Shown: positions 7,981 to 16,492 of the stretch, in pieces
Numbering within the stretch: the stretch's first letter is position 1
How the letters are laid out: each line of letters opens with the position of its first letter
From: Candidatus Peregrinibacteria bacterium
Lineage (GTDB): Bacteria > Patescibacteriota > Gracilibacteria > Peribacterales > Peribacteraceae
Reading direction: 5' to 3'
Assembly (NCBI GenBank): GCA_018648865.1
Contig: JABGQH010000013.1
Span: forward strand, 124,001 to 188,000
Length of the DNA stretch: 64,000 bases
The notes under the pieces: model-generated
What the model saw: only the letters and a program-made list of their open reading frames with translations
Told to the model about the DNA's origin: nothing
The model's database searches: none
Program-made: the position numbers and the translations under genes

Positions 7981-8952
7981 ATGCGTCTAGATAGTGAAAG
8001 CAATATAGTATGGAAAAGAGGAATTATTCGTGGAATCCTTACTTTAAAAAGAGAAAAAGAATGGGGAACATCTCTGGGTGTTTTGGCTGGGGTACTGCTT
8101 TTGGTTCAAATCCTTTTTGTAATTCTAATAGGAATGCAAGGGGCAGAATCTTTGCTTAAATCACGAACAGATATTCGTTTAGAAATATTAGAAAATGCTG
8201 CGCCGCAAGAAACAGGCCAGTTCTTTTCCATTTTACAAGAACAGGAATATATAAAAGATGCCGCTTTTATTACAAAAGAACAGGCATTTGAACGTGCTAA
8301 AACATATGATCCAGAACTAACCGAATTTATAGAAAAGTTTGGAATGAGTAATCCATTCCCAGATACCGTTGGTATAACTTTAAGATCATTAGATGACTAT
8401 AAAGTATTAAAAGGGTTTCTAGAACAATCGCAGTGGAAAGGGGTTATTGATCCTACATTTTTGTCTGACGTTACTGATCAAGAAAAACAAATATACGAAT
8501 TGCTTCGAGTAACTAACGCAGGCAGGTCTCTTACAACTATAATATTAATACTAGTTGGAATAATTCTAATTTTTATAATTATGGAGCTTGTAAAAAGAAG
8601 AGTTCTCTCTAGATCAAACGAAATCACAGTAGAAAAATTAGTTGGATCGTCTCCGTTAAGCATGTTTATTCCATTCGCAACAGAAACATGTGTATTGCTT
8701 TTGGTATCAATATTAATAAGTGGTGCAATCTGTATTGTAACAATGCTTTTATTGCCATTTATTATTCCTGCATTCCAAAATAGTGGGACTCTGTCTGTAC
8801 TGGGAGCAGAAATACAACCTAAGATGTTTTCTTTGCTACCATCATTTATTGTTGCAGAAATAATTCTTGCTCCATTATTTTCTGCAGGCGGAACATGGCT
8901 TGCAATGCGAAAAGAGCTTTCTGCAAAAACACTTTCAGCTAATTCTGCATAA
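7981..8952 (+). CDS. ftsX: Cell division protein FtsX (ABC permease-like)
   Basis: 323 aa with the FtsX layout: cytoplasmic N-terminus (ILTLKREKEWGTSLGV), TM near 33-53, an extracellular domain of about 125 residues, then three TMs (about 183-203, 223-247, 288-310) belonging to the FtsX/MacB permease domain. FtsX works with the ATPase FtsE to activate peptidoglycan hydrolases at the septum. No ftsE is adjacent. recO follows after 6 nt, so the two are likely one transcript. Confidence 0.87.
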   Translation: MRLDSESNIVWKRGIIRGILTLKREKEWGTSLGVLAGVLLLVQILFVILIGMQGAESLLKSRTDIRLEILENAAPQETGQFFSILQEQEYIKDAAFITKEQAFERAKTYDPELTEFIEKFGMSNPFPDTVGITLRSLDDYKVLKGFLEQSQWKGVIDPTFLSDVTDQEKQIYELLRVTNAGRSLTTIILILVGIILIFIIMELVKRRVLSRSNEITVEKLVGSSPLSMFIPFATETCVLLLVSILISGAICIVTMLLLPFIIPAFQNSGTLSVLGAEIQPKMFSLLPSFIVAEIILAPLFSAGGTWLAMRKELSAKTLSANSA

Positions 8953-8958
8953 AAACTC

Positions 8959-9612
8959 ATGGGTAAAACTATCCAGCTTCACGGTATAGTTCTATGCACA
9001 CATAATGTTGGTGAAGCAGATCGTTTTGCAATTATATTAACAAAGGAGCAGGGCAAATTACCTATTAGAGCATATGGAGTTAGAAAATTAAGCAGCAGGA
9101 AAGGCGGAAGCTTTTTACCGCTTCAAGAGGTAAATATCCTTGCAAGAGAAAGCTCATCTGGATTGCAGGTGGTTTCTAGTTCTCTTGCACAAAGTTCTAT
9201 GGAAACACTTGGTCTTAATTCATTTTTATTGGGAACGCAGTGCGCAAATATACTGCTTTCGATGCTAGAGGATAATCACCCTGTACCAGAGATTTTTTCG
9301 TTAACTAAGAAATATTTAAATAGCTGCAGAGAAGGAGAAGTATCATCTTTGCTCCCCTTCTCTATCCAATTACTAAATATTTTGGGGTTATTACCAACAC
9401 AAACAGATCATGCAATTTATGCGCATTTATCTTCAGAGGAAATTCTCTATACACAAAACATTTTAGTTAGAGGAGAAATGTGTTCGTCTATACCAAAACA
9501 AGAGGCAATGGGGATAAGTTATCTTTGTGATAAAATTATTTCAGAAAACGGATCAAGAAACATCGCTTCTGCTAATTTAACGAAAGAGATATGTTCTAAA
9601 TTATGTAATTAG
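8959..9612 (+). CDS. recO: DNA repair protein RecO
   Basis: 217 aa. The N-terminal OB-fold is recognisable from GIVLCTHNVGEADRFAIILTKEQGKL followed by AYGVRKLSSRKGGSF, then an all-helical C-terminal domain. RecO loads RecA with RecR in the RecFOR pathway. It is somewhat shorter than typical RecO (about 240-250) and the zinc-finger cysteines are not evident. Its stop abuts the stop of the convergent VanW gene with no gap. Confidence 0.88.
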   Translation: MGKTIQLHGIVLCTHNVGEADRFAIILTKEQGKLPIRAYGVRKLSSRKGGSFLPLQEVNILARESSSGLQVVSSSLAQSSMETLGLNSFLLGTQCANILLSMLEDNHPVPEIFSLTKKYLNSCREGEVSSLLPFSIQLLNILGLLPTQTDHAIYAHLSSEEILYTQNILVRGEMCSSIPKQEAMGISYLCDKIISENGSRNIASANLTKEICSKLCN

Positions 9613-10953
9613 TTATCTATCTCTTCTAAAACGATTAACCCATTTACGAACAGGCGAAGAGGATTTTGCTTCTTCGGTAGTGTCAATTTCTTTAGCTTCT
9701 ACATCCGTTACAGCTTCTTGCTCTGCTTCTATACCAATCTGAGTATATCTAGGGCGTGCTTCGTAAGAAGAATAGTATGGTTCGATTACCTGATCCTCTG
9801 ATTGTTTTTTTATAATTCTAAACCAAGCTGCTTGTACGCCTGGAACACGCTCTCCTACTTTCCTAGTAGTACCAGCTGGGATATCTGTTGTGTATTCAAC
9901 TCTATCAGATGGAGCAGAGGTTTTACCCCAAAGAAACGGACCGAATATGTTTGTGTTTCTATCATCTTTTGTCCCATATAAAACAAAATATGCTCGTCCG
10001 TCTTCAGAGTACGTCTGTAAAAGAACTGCGCTGTCGCTATCATTTAAAAAACTAACATCTTTATATGGAGGGAAAACGGTTGCATCCGTTCCTTCTGGAG
10101 AATAATAACGAACACTATAACTATGATTTGTTCTACTTGTTATAGGAAACCCATACTCCCAAGCACCACGATATGCAGTAGTACTAACTTGGCAAAGCCC
10201 TCCGCCATAATCTGGAACAGTTTTATCTCCTTTTATTACTAATTCTTTTCTATATCCAGTTTGTGCATTTACAGGCCCAAGTACGTCGTTAAAAGAAAAC
10301 TCCTGCCCACTCGGAATCAAATAACCATTAAATCTATCAAGCCCAACACTAATATTGTGCTGCCTATTGTTTGGGGAACCTCTGTAGTCAGATTCTCCTA
10401 CGGCTAGTAAATCTGTAATACCCATTTCTATTAGATCTTTATCTAAAACTAATATGGTTGGAGCTGTCTCTTCTACTGGTAAAACGATATCTGTTATTCC
10501 TTCTCTTAATGCCTGAATAGTTAAATTAACGGCTTCATCTAGTAGCACAGTCCTACCGGGCAATCCCACTGAATCAAATTCAATTGAATCATCTATTGAT
10601 CGTTTGATTGATACTGTGCGCGGATCTCTATCTAAATATTGCGCTATTTCCTCTAAAATTGTTGCTCTAATTGCATTCGGAATTAATTTAATCTCTTCCT
10701 TTTTTATTAACCCAATTGGAATAGGAGGATCGCCATCACCATCTACTCGAACATATGCTGGGGGTAAAACTTTTTTGCCATTAAACATCCATACCTCTGC
10801 AGCGGATTTCCAAGAAGGAAACAGATCTGGATCAATGGTAAAAATATGATGCTTATACCTATATGTAATAGGTGCATAATTTGCTTTTACTAAAATTGGG
10901 CACAAGAATACAAAAAAGCTGAGTAAAAGAATTTGAATTCTTTTATTTAACAT
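9613..10953 (-). CDS. VanW-family cell-wall protein
   Basis: About 446 aa, secreted or membrane-anchored: the start at 10953 gives a signal-like MLNKRIQILLLSFFVFLCPI. A region resembling the peptidoglycan-binding part of YoaR/VanW proteins comes first. The VanW domain follows (about 185-330: SGQEFSFNDVLGP, YGGGLCQVSTTAYRGAWEYG, RTNHSYSVRYYSPEGTDATV), then a G5-like tail (YTTDIPAGTTRKVGERVPG). VanW proteins occur with vancomycin-resistance genes, but their activity is not settled. The ATG overlaps the end of the RNase H gene by 11 nt, suggesting coupled translation. Confidence 0.88.
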   Translation of the reverse strand: MLNKRIQILLLSFFVFLCPILVKANYAPITYRYKHHIFTIDPDLFPSWKSAAEVWMFNGKKVLPPAYVRVDGDGDPPIPIGLIKKEEIKLIPNAIRATILEEIAQYLDRDPRTVSIKRSIDDSIEFDSVGLPGRTVLLDEAVNLTIQALREGITDIVLPVEETAPTILVLDKDLIEMGITDLLAVGESDYRGSPNNRQHNISVGLDRFNGYLIPSGQEFSFNDVLGPVNAQTGYRKELVIKGDKTVPDYGGGLCQVSTTAYRGAWEYGFPITSRTNHSYSVRYYSPEGTDATVFPPYKDVSFLNDSDSAVLLQTYSEDGRAYFVLYGTKDDRNTNIFGPFLWGKTSAPSDRVEYTTDIPAGTTRKVGERVPGVQAAWFRIIKKQSEDQVIEPYYSSYEARPRYTQIGIEAEQEAVTDVEAKEIDTTEEAKSSSPVRKWVNRFRRDR

Positions 10954-11512
10954 TTCTGCTTGGGGCAGCATGAGCATCTAATGCCTTGTTCACTAGTGCA
11001 TCGGCCTTAAAATTATCACCTCTTGGGATATGAATAAATTCAATCGAGGGAAAGCTAAGCCTTAATTCTTGTATCTCTTCAAAGTATTTTTTTAAAGCTG
11101 GCATTTTTACACGATATTGACCATTTAATTGCCTTTCAATTAATTGGCTATCCATATAACTAATAAGCCTATTTGGATGATACCTCTTGGCAATCTTGAG
11201 ACCCTCTATCACAGCTCTATATTCTGCAACATTGTTTGTTTCTTCCCCAATATATTCATAATGCTCACGAATGATCTCACCTTTTTGAGGATCCTCTAAT
11301 ACGCATCCTATGGCAGCATGACCAGGGTTTCCTCTAGAGCCTCCATCTGTAAAAAGATGAAGAGTACCACCAATTGATTCTGGCTGATCTACATCTATAG
11401 ATACATCAGATAATGCACTCTCTATCGCATCTATTATAAATTTATCTCTTTCCCTAACTCTTGGGAAAAGTTTTTGTAATTTACGCTCTAAGGATGCAGT
11501 GATACGAACCAT
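10943..11512 (-). CDS. Ribonuclease HI-like protein
   Basis: An RNase H fold of about 189 aa: FTDGGSRGNPGHAAIG (first Asp), NNVAEYRAVIEGL (Glu), SYMDSQLIERQLNGQY (Asp) and HIPRGDNFKADALVN (last Asp) give the DEDD catalytic set. It is the RnhA/YpdQ-like subtype common in Gram-positives and CPR. An N-terminal helical extension (ITASLERKLQKLFPRVRERDKF, about 50 residues) precedes the domain. I use the ATG at 11512 rather than the track's 11611, which would run back into the upstream gene. Confidence 0.9.
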   Translation of the reverse strand: MVRITASLERKLQKLFPRVRERDKFIIDAIESALSDVSIDVDQPESIGGTLHLFTDGGSRGNPGHAAIGCVLEDPQKGEIIREHYEYIGEETNNVAEYRAVIEGLKIAKRYHPNRLISYMDSQLIERQLNGQYRVKMPALKKYFEEIQELRLSFPSIEFIHIPRGDNFKADALVNKALDAHAAPSRNVK

Positions 11513-11534
11513 AATATGAATATTGTGATGCTGT

Positions 11535-12143
11535 TTATGTTTTCTTGCAAGAACCGTTAATATCTCCACTTGAACATCCACATGATTCATCTGTATTAGA
11601 ACAACATTCAATATCCTCTGATAAATCTAATTTGAATAGACCATCACGATAATCAATTACTGCTCCTCCAATACTTTTTAAAATAATAGAGGAAGCACAA
11701 ACAAAAGTATTCGGATGTTCTGCACAAGAAAAACATTCTTCACCAGTTGGTTTACTATCTCTAAATTCTAAACAAAAAGATCCAGCTTCATCTATCACAA
11801 CACTCAAGGCCGCCTGATTTATATCTTCTTTCTTCGCAATATCCTGTATTCCTTTTGCAGCACATGGCGTGAGCGAAAGTGTTTTTTCTCTTTTTGGCAT
11901 AGATTCAAATGCATTATTTAGATCATCTATTAATTCAAGTTGCATATCACCTGAAAATCCATGAACCATACATGCCTCTGATAATGTTTCTGTTGCTCCT
12001 ATAGAACAACCAACACAATTCATACCATACGCAAAAAGAATATGCTGCGCCTGCGGGCAGAGCGTAAGAATTTCTTGTATACGCATAGATGCATCTATTT
12101 TAGATCCTGTGCCTTTTTCTAGCTTGGAATCAGAAAGTGACAT
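11535..12143 (-). CDS. DUF1858 - A-type Fe-S carrier (IscA/HesB-like) fusion
   Basis: 202 aa in two parts. Residues 20-80 match DUF1858, the small domain linked to redox and hybrid-cluster proteins (PQAQHILFAYGMNCVGC, CxxC at 43-46). Residues 88-195 look like the IscA/ErpA/HesB fold: TPCAAKGIQDIAKK, then KSIGGAVIDYRDGLFKLDLS, then a final CGC (188-190). The first IscA cysteine (GCSG) is not in its usual place, with a Cys shifted to 124, and the C-terminus is unusually Cys-rich. I infer a role in Fe-S trafficking, which suits the SUF genes in this window. DUF1858 is well supported, the IscA part less so. Confidence 0.72.
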   Translation of the reverse strand: MSLSDSKLEKGTGSKIDASMRIQEILTLCPQAQHILFAYGMNCVGCSIGATETLSEACMVHGFSGDMQLELIDDLNNAFESMPKREKTLSLTPCAAKGIQDIAKKEDINQAALSVVIDEAGSFCLEFRDSKPTGEECFSCAEHPNTFVCASSIILKSIGGAVIDYRDGLFKLDLSEDIECCSNTDESCGCSSGDINGSCKKT

Positions 12144-12149
12144 ATTCTC

Positions 12150-12155
12150 ATAGTA
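12150..12155 (-). promoter_or_regulatory. -10 TACTAT for the DUF1858-IscA gene
   Basis: Read on the minus strand, TACTAT ends 6 nt before the ATG at 12143: leaderless spacing. Confidence 0.55.
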
Positions 12156-12210
12156 CGTTGTTCTTTATTAAATTCCTAAAGAGACCAACAGTAATTATCC
12201 CTAAATCTCT

Positions 12211-13455
12211 ATGTCTAAAATATTTAGAAACATCTCTCTAATATTACTTCCAGTAATAATGCTGGCTTTGGGATGGGAACTTGGAAATACAACATCAAGA
12301 AGACAACTCCATGATGTAGAGAAGCAGCTAGAGTTTTTATACACAGGAAGCGTTGGAAGTGGACAAGTAATTCAAGATCCAGAAAAAGAAGTAGATTTTG
12401 CATTACTCTATGGTGTTTGGAGGTTATTACTCCGTTATTACATACAGCCAGAAGATCTAAAGGTACAACCAATGATTTATGGTGCAACAATGGGGCTTGT
12501 AAATGCTATTGGCGATCCATACACAACATTTATGACACCAAAACAAAATGATAATTTCCAGCAATCAATGCAGGGCAAATTAGAAGGGATTGGTGCACAA
12601 CTAACAATGAAAAATGGAAATGTCGTAGTTGTCGCTCCATTAAAAGGATCCCCTGCTCAAAGTGCAGGAATGAAATCAGAGGACATAATTGTAACAGTAG
12701 ACAGAGAACAAATAACAGAAGAGACATTGAATCAAGTAGTTCAACGTATTAGAGGAGAAAAAGGAACAAAAGTAGTAATTGGAGTTGCTAGAGAAGGCGA
12801 AGATCAAATTATAGAATTAACAATAACTCGTGATGAAATAAAAGTACCAAGTACAGAGATGGAAATAAAAGAAACTGATTCAGGTTCAATTGGAATTTTA
12901 TCTATAAATAAATTTGGAGAAGAAACCGCAAGAGATACAGAAGAAGCAATAGAGGAGATGTTAGAAAAGAATGTGATAGGTATAATCTTAGATGTGCGAT
13001 TTAATGGTGGTGGATATCTGGAAAGAGCAGTAGAAATGACATCTTTGTTTATTCAAAAAGGAAAAGTAGTAAGTGTAGCCAGAAGAGACACTGAACCAGA
13101 ACATCACTATGTAAATGGAAGGCCTATGACAACAGATATACCTCTTGTAATACTCGTAAACGAGGGCTCCGCATCTGCTTCTGAAATTATGGCTGGAGCA
13201 TTACAAGATCACAAAAGGGCAACAATCATTGGAGTAACAACATTTGGCAAAGGAACAGTACAAGAGATATTTGAATTACCAGGAGGAAGCAGTATGAGAA
13301 TAACAACTGCCCATTGGCTTATGCCAAATGGAAAGAATCTAAGTAAAGAAGGGATAGATCCAGATATAGTTGTAGAAAGAACTGTAGATCAAATGAAAGA
13401 AAATATTGATCCACAATTAGATGCAGCAATAGACCTTCTACAGAACAAAGAGTAA
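12211..13455 (+). CDS. ctpA: C-terminal processing protease (S41, CtpA/Prc family)
   Basis: 414 aa. An N-terminal signal anchor (ISLILLPVIMLALGWELG) is followed by a PDZ domain around 105-185 (GIGAQLTMKNGNVVVVAPLKGSPAQSAGMKS) and the S41 peptidase domain. The Ser/Lys dyad is visible in NEGSASASEIMAGAL and TTFGKGTVQE. These proteases act outside the membrane on envelope proteins. It is divergent from the DUF1858-IscA gene. Downstream, 13462-13505 holds a short hairpin-forming repeat. Confidence 0.93.
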   Translation: MSKIFRNISLILLPVIMLALGWELGNTTSRRQLHDVEKQLEFLYTGSVGSGQVIQDPEKEVDFALLYGVWRLLLRYYIQPEDLKVQPMIYGATMGLVNAIGDPYTTFMTPKQNDNFQQSMQGKLEGIGAQLTMKNGNVVVVAPLKGSPAQSAGMKSEDIIVTVDREQITEETLNQVVQRIRGEKGTKVVIGVAREGEDQIIELTITRDEIKVPSTEMEIKETDSGSIGILSINKFGEETARDTEEAIEEMLEKNVIGIILDVRFNGGGYLERAVEMTSLFIQKGKVVSVARRDTEPEHHYVNGRPMTTDIPLVILVNEGSASASEIMAGALQDHKRATIIGVTTFGKGTVQEIFELPGGSSMRITTAHWLMPNGKNLSKEGIDPDIVVERTVDQMKENIDPQLDAAIDLLQNKE

Positions 13456-13465
13456 ATAGACACTG

Positions 13466-13502
13466 TTTTACCAGTCTTCGTTTAACTTCGCCTTGGTAAA
13501 CT
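13466..13502. repeat. Intergenic hairpin repeat (TTTACCA...TTGGTAAA)
   Basis: TTTACCA pairs with TTGGTAAA around a CTTCG-rich loop between ctpA and ndk. A related sequence (CCAAACTTCG...CTTCGCTTGG) occurs near 20821-20850, each time beside CTGTTTTACTG units. It could terminate either convergent gene; there is no clear T-run. Confidence 0.4.
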
Positions 13503-13528
13503 GTTACATTGTTTTACTGCTTCACTGC

Positions 13529-13957
13529 TTAAAGTACTTCATCTGCAGAGAAGAATCTAAGAATTTCAACTTCTGCATTTTCTACACTATCTGAAGCATG
13601 ACAAATATTTTTCATCTTACTGTTATTGTCATCTTTGCTTCCCCAATCTGATCTAATTGTGCCTTCTGCAGCCTCTTTACAATCAGTTACACCAAGCATC
13701 TCACGCATTCGTTCTATAATATTATCGCCCTCTAGAACAATGGCTATAACAGCTGTTTCTTGCATAAATTTTTCTACTTCAGGATAAAAAGGCATATCTG
13801 CAATGTGTGCATAATGCTCACGTAATATTTCTGAAGAAAGATTCATCATCTTACAAGCGCGCAAAGAAAATCCTGCCTCTTCGAAACGTGCTATTACTTT
13901 TCCGCACAAGGTTTTTTGTACACAGTCTGGTTTTAGTAAAATAAGTGTTTTTTCCAT
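13529..13957 (-). CDS. ndk: Nucleoside diphosphate kinase
   Basis: 142 aa, the normal length. It transfers the gamma phosphate between NTPs and NDPs. The N-terminus MEKTLILLKPDCVQK and the active-site block NICHASDSVENAEVEI (catalytic His; family NxxHGSD, here with Ala for Gly) identify it. TIRSDWG corresponds to the usual TIRGDF/Y block. High confidence. Confidence 0.95.
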   Translation of the reverse strand: MEKTLILLKPDCVQKTLCGKVIARFEEAGFSLRACKMMNLSSEILREHYAHIADMPFYPEVEKFMQETAVIAIVLEGDNIIERMREMLGVTDCKEAAEGTIRSDWGSKDDNNSKMKNICHASDSVENAEVEILRFFSADEVL

Positions 13958-14037
13958 ATATTTAGGTAAGGGGTAAATCTGCTCCAGTTTAATTAAATAC
14001 GAAACTAAGAGAAAACAAATTGAACTTAAATTTATTT

Positions 14038-15297
14038 TTAAGCCAAAAGCTTATGCAAAGCATCTTCGTCTTTCTCTGGTCCGATAATTGCAAGTCTAAG
14101 TTGATCAGGAGTCAAAATTCTGCTTGCTAGTGCATCAACCTGTTCTTTTTCTACTGCATCAAATTTGGATAAATACTCCTCTATCCCCAGTGTTTCTGGA
14201 TACAATAAATGCTGCTTGCCATAAAAATGTGTCTGCTCTTCACTATCTTCCATAGATAGTGTTAATTTTCCTTTAATGTAGTCTTTAGCCCTTTTTAGCT
14301 CATCTTCATCAACTCCCTTATCGGCACAAATAAGGTATTGCTCTTTTATAAGTAAAATTGCTTCATGTAATCGAGACTGATCTACTCCTGCCCTAGTGCT
14401 TAGGCTTCCTGCATCCATATAACTATCTGTCTCTGTAGAAATATAATAGCAAAGCCCCTTTGCCTCTCTAATATTCAAAAACATCCTAGAGCTCATATTC
14501 CCACCGAGGATTATAGATAAAAGCTTATGAGCATAATGATCTTCACTTTGTGAAGAGACTGAAGGAACACCAAGAACTAGGTGTGATTGTTCTGTCTTTT
14601 TTGATCGAAGAAGAACTTTCTTTGAACCATATGAAGAGAATGGTTCATACCCACGAGATTTATTTCCTGCTAGTTCCCCAAAGTAGTCCGATGAAAGCCT
14701 AACTGCCTGATCGTCATCAATGTTCCCAGCGAACGTAATAACTGTATTGTCTGGCGTATACAATTTATCTTTATGAGACTGAAAATCAGCCTGATTAAGA
14801 CTAAGAATAACTTCTTCTTTTCCAATTGTATCCCATCCAAGTGGATGATCACCTAAAATCAGTTCTTCAAAATCCCATCCTGCACGATAAATAGGTGTAT
14901 CTTGATACATTCTCTCTTCTTCTAAAATAACACCTCTTTCTTTCTCTATCTCTTCCTGAGGGAAAGAAGCATGTAAAAGCATGTCACTTAGTACATCACA
15001 AGCAAGTTCTACATGTTGCTTTGCAACTTTTACATAATATCCAGCATATTCCTTGCCAGTAAATGCATTAAAATCACCTCCAACACCATCAATAGCCATA
15101 CTTACCTCTTTTGTGTTGGTATATTTTTTACCCCCTTTAAAGAACATATGCTCTAGAAAATGGCTTATACCTCGCTCTTTCTCTGTTTCATAACGAGATC
15201 CAGCACCAGCAAACACCATTACTGTTACAGCTGCTGTGCCATCTAGGTGAGCAGAAAGAACCGGAAGGCCGCTAGAAAGAGGAGATACTTTGAACAC
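14038..15297 (-). CDS. M16 family zinc metallopeptidase (processing-peptidase-like)
   Basis: About 419 aa with the inverted zinc motif HFLEH in GISHFLEHMFFKGG and the third ligand in KERGVILEEERMY, followed by the inactive-like second M16 domain. The track starts at a TTG (15333). I prefer the GTG at 15297, which gives the usual N-terminus (FKVSPLSSGLPVL) and has TACACT 7 nt upstream on the minus strand. Bacterial M16 proteases degrade peptides or process exported proteins; the substrate is unknown. No partner subunit gene is adjacent. Confidence 0.9.
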   Translation of the reverse strand: MFKVSPLSSGLPVLSAHLDGTAAVTVMVFAGAGSRYETEKERGISHFLEHMFFKGGKKYTNTKEVSMAIDGVGGDFNAFTGKEYAGYYVKVAKQHVELACDVLSDMLLHASFPQEEIEKERGVILEEERMYQDTPIYRAGWDFEELILGDHPLGWDTIGKEEVILSLNQADFQSHKDKLYTPDNTVITFAGNIDDDQAVRLSSDYFGELAGNKSRGYEPFSSYGSKKVLLRSKKTEQSHLVLGVPSVSSQSEDHYAHKLLSIILGGNMSSRMFLNIREAKGLCYYISTETDSYMDAGSLSTRAGVDQSRLHEAILLIKEQYLICADKGVDEDELKRAKDYIKGKLTLSMEDSEEQTHFYGKQHLLYPETLGIEEYLSKFDAVEKEQVDALASRILTPDQLRLAIIGPEKDEDALHKLLA

Positions 15298-15304
15298 GAC
15301 AGCA

Positions 15305-15310
15305 AGTGTA
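15305..15310 (-). promoter_or_regulatory. -10 TACACT deciding the GTG start of the M16 gene
   Basis: On the minus strand TACACT ends 7 nt before the GTG at 15297, the same spacing as other leaderless genes here. It lies inside the longer reading frame offered by the track, which argues against the TTG start. Confidence 0.5.
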
Positions 15311-15422
15311 ATGATTCCATTAGATAATGCCAATATATAACGTATTTCTTAAGCAAGTTTCTTGACCCACATATGAACAAGCATGTAGCCTTTTTCGGCA
15401 AATTTGGTACCAATTCTTTAAT

Positions 15423-15566
15423 ATGCTAGGAAAACTTAAATGGCGTCGGCGTCTCCGTAAGCACGGTTACTTAAAGCGCAGCAAATCTGTAGGCGGAAGA
15501 AGAGTGCTTGCACGTCGTCGTGCAAAAGGAAGGAAAAGGATTGCTGTTCAAAAGAGACTTAAATAG
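15423..15566 (+). CDS. rpmH: 50S ribosomal protein L34, atypical N-terminus
   Basis: A 47-aa ORF missing from the track because of its size. LKWRRRLRKHGYLKRSKS, GGRRVLARRRAKGRKR and IAV align with the L34 core. The nearly universal N-terminal TYQPS segment is replaced by MLGK, and the C-terminus adds QKRLK. A TTGACC at 15363 could be a -35. The usual partners rnpA, yidC and jag are not next to it. L34 is confident from the core; the start is the only ATG available. Confidence 0.88.
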   Translation: MLGKLKWRRRLRKHGYLKRSKSVGGRRVLARRRAKGRKRIAVQKRLK

Positions 15567-15589
15567 AAGCCTTTTTAATTACAAAATCT

Positions 15590-15892
15590 TTAAGAACTTG
15601 GCTGAAATAATGGCCAGAAGTTTAATATTACAAAAAACAAGAAAATCAGGATTAGTGGTATCATTATAACTAATCCAACTAAACGAGAAGATTTTTTAGG
15701 ATGCGTTACGCTCAAATATAAACTTAATCCCCCATAAATCATTCCCATTAAAAGCAGTGGTAAATCTGCAATGCGCAACCAAAGCTCAGGCAAGTAACCA
15801 AATAAATCATTTACCGTAAACATATAGGCAACAAAAAAACTCACACCAAATGTATAAAACATCCAACCCGAAAATTTGTAGAATAAAGACAC
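15590..15892 (-). CDS. Hypothetical three-TM membrane protein
   Basis: A 100-aa protein, mostly hydrophobic, with helices near 8-28, 45-62 and 70-92 and a short basic loop (THPKKSSR). The start is GTG; TATCTT lies 8 nt upstream on the minus strand. No family recognised. It is convergent with rpmH and downstream of the adenosyltransferase gene. Confidence 0.6.
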   Translation of the reverse strand: MSLFYKFSGWMFYTFGVSFFVAYMFTVNDLFGYLPELWLRIADLPLLLMGMIYGGLSLYLSVTHPKKSSRLVGLVIMIPLILIFLFFVILNFWPLFQPSS

Positions 15893-15926
15893 TTACATTC
15901 AAGATACATCAACATAATTAGAATGG

Positions 15927-16472
15927 CTAATTGCCAATAATTTCTTCTGCTGTTCCCCCCTTCAGATTTACATATCTTGCAGCCAAAAATAGATAATCAC
16001 TTAATCTATTTATATAAACAATTAAATATTTATTTATTGTCTCTTTATTAGAAATAGAAACCAAGCTTCTTTCTGCGCGTCTACATACCGCTCTTGATTG
16101 ATGAAGAAGAGCTGCAAAGCAAAGCCCCCCTGGTAATATAAAGTTCTTTAACTCGGGCAGTTGACCCTCTAAATAAACCATTTTCTTTTCCAAAGAATCA
16201 ATTACATCCTTTGTTATACGATTAATTCCAGATACTTCTAATGGTGCAGCTATATCTGCACCAACATTAAACAATATTTTTTGAATTATATTTAAGTCTT
16301 CTACAATATTTTTTGGTAAATCATTTTTAGAAAGAGCTAAACCAATAATCGAGTTAAGCTCATCAATGTCACCAACTGCGATTAAACGGATATCGGATTT
16401 TAAAACTTTTCTACCACCGATTATGGAAGAATCTCCTGTGTCGCCAGCTTTGGTAGAAATTGAAAGGCTCAA
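15927..16472 (-). CDS. Cob(I)alamin adenosyltransferase, PduO type
   Basis: 181 aa. It converts cob(I)alamin to adenosylcobalamin using ATP. Family signatures: STKAGDTGDSSIIGGRKVLKSD (ATP-binding N-terminus), GDIDELNSIIGLA, FILPGG and HQSRAVCRRAERSLV near the C-terminus. It starts with TTG at 16472 and sits 20 nt after pheT on the same strand. I infer that it serves an adenosylcobalamin enzyme elsewhere, such as class II ribonucleotide reductase; none is in the window. Confidence 0.9.
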   Translation of the reverse strand: MSLSISTKAGDTGDSSIIGGRKVLKSDIRLIAVGDIDELNSIIGLALSKNDLPKNIVEDLNIIQKILFNVGADIAAPLEVSGINRITKDVIDSLEKKMVYLEGQLPELKNFILPGGLCFAALLHQSRAVCRRAERSLVSISNKETINKYLIVYINRLSDYLFLAARYVNLKGGTAEEIIGN

Positions 16473-16492
16473 ATTAATATAGACATTTTTTA

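Noticed and set aside
9613-10953. Vancomycin-resistance locus based on the VanW-family gene
   Set aside because: No vanHAX, ligase or sensor genes are nearby; VanW domains are common cell-wall proteins.
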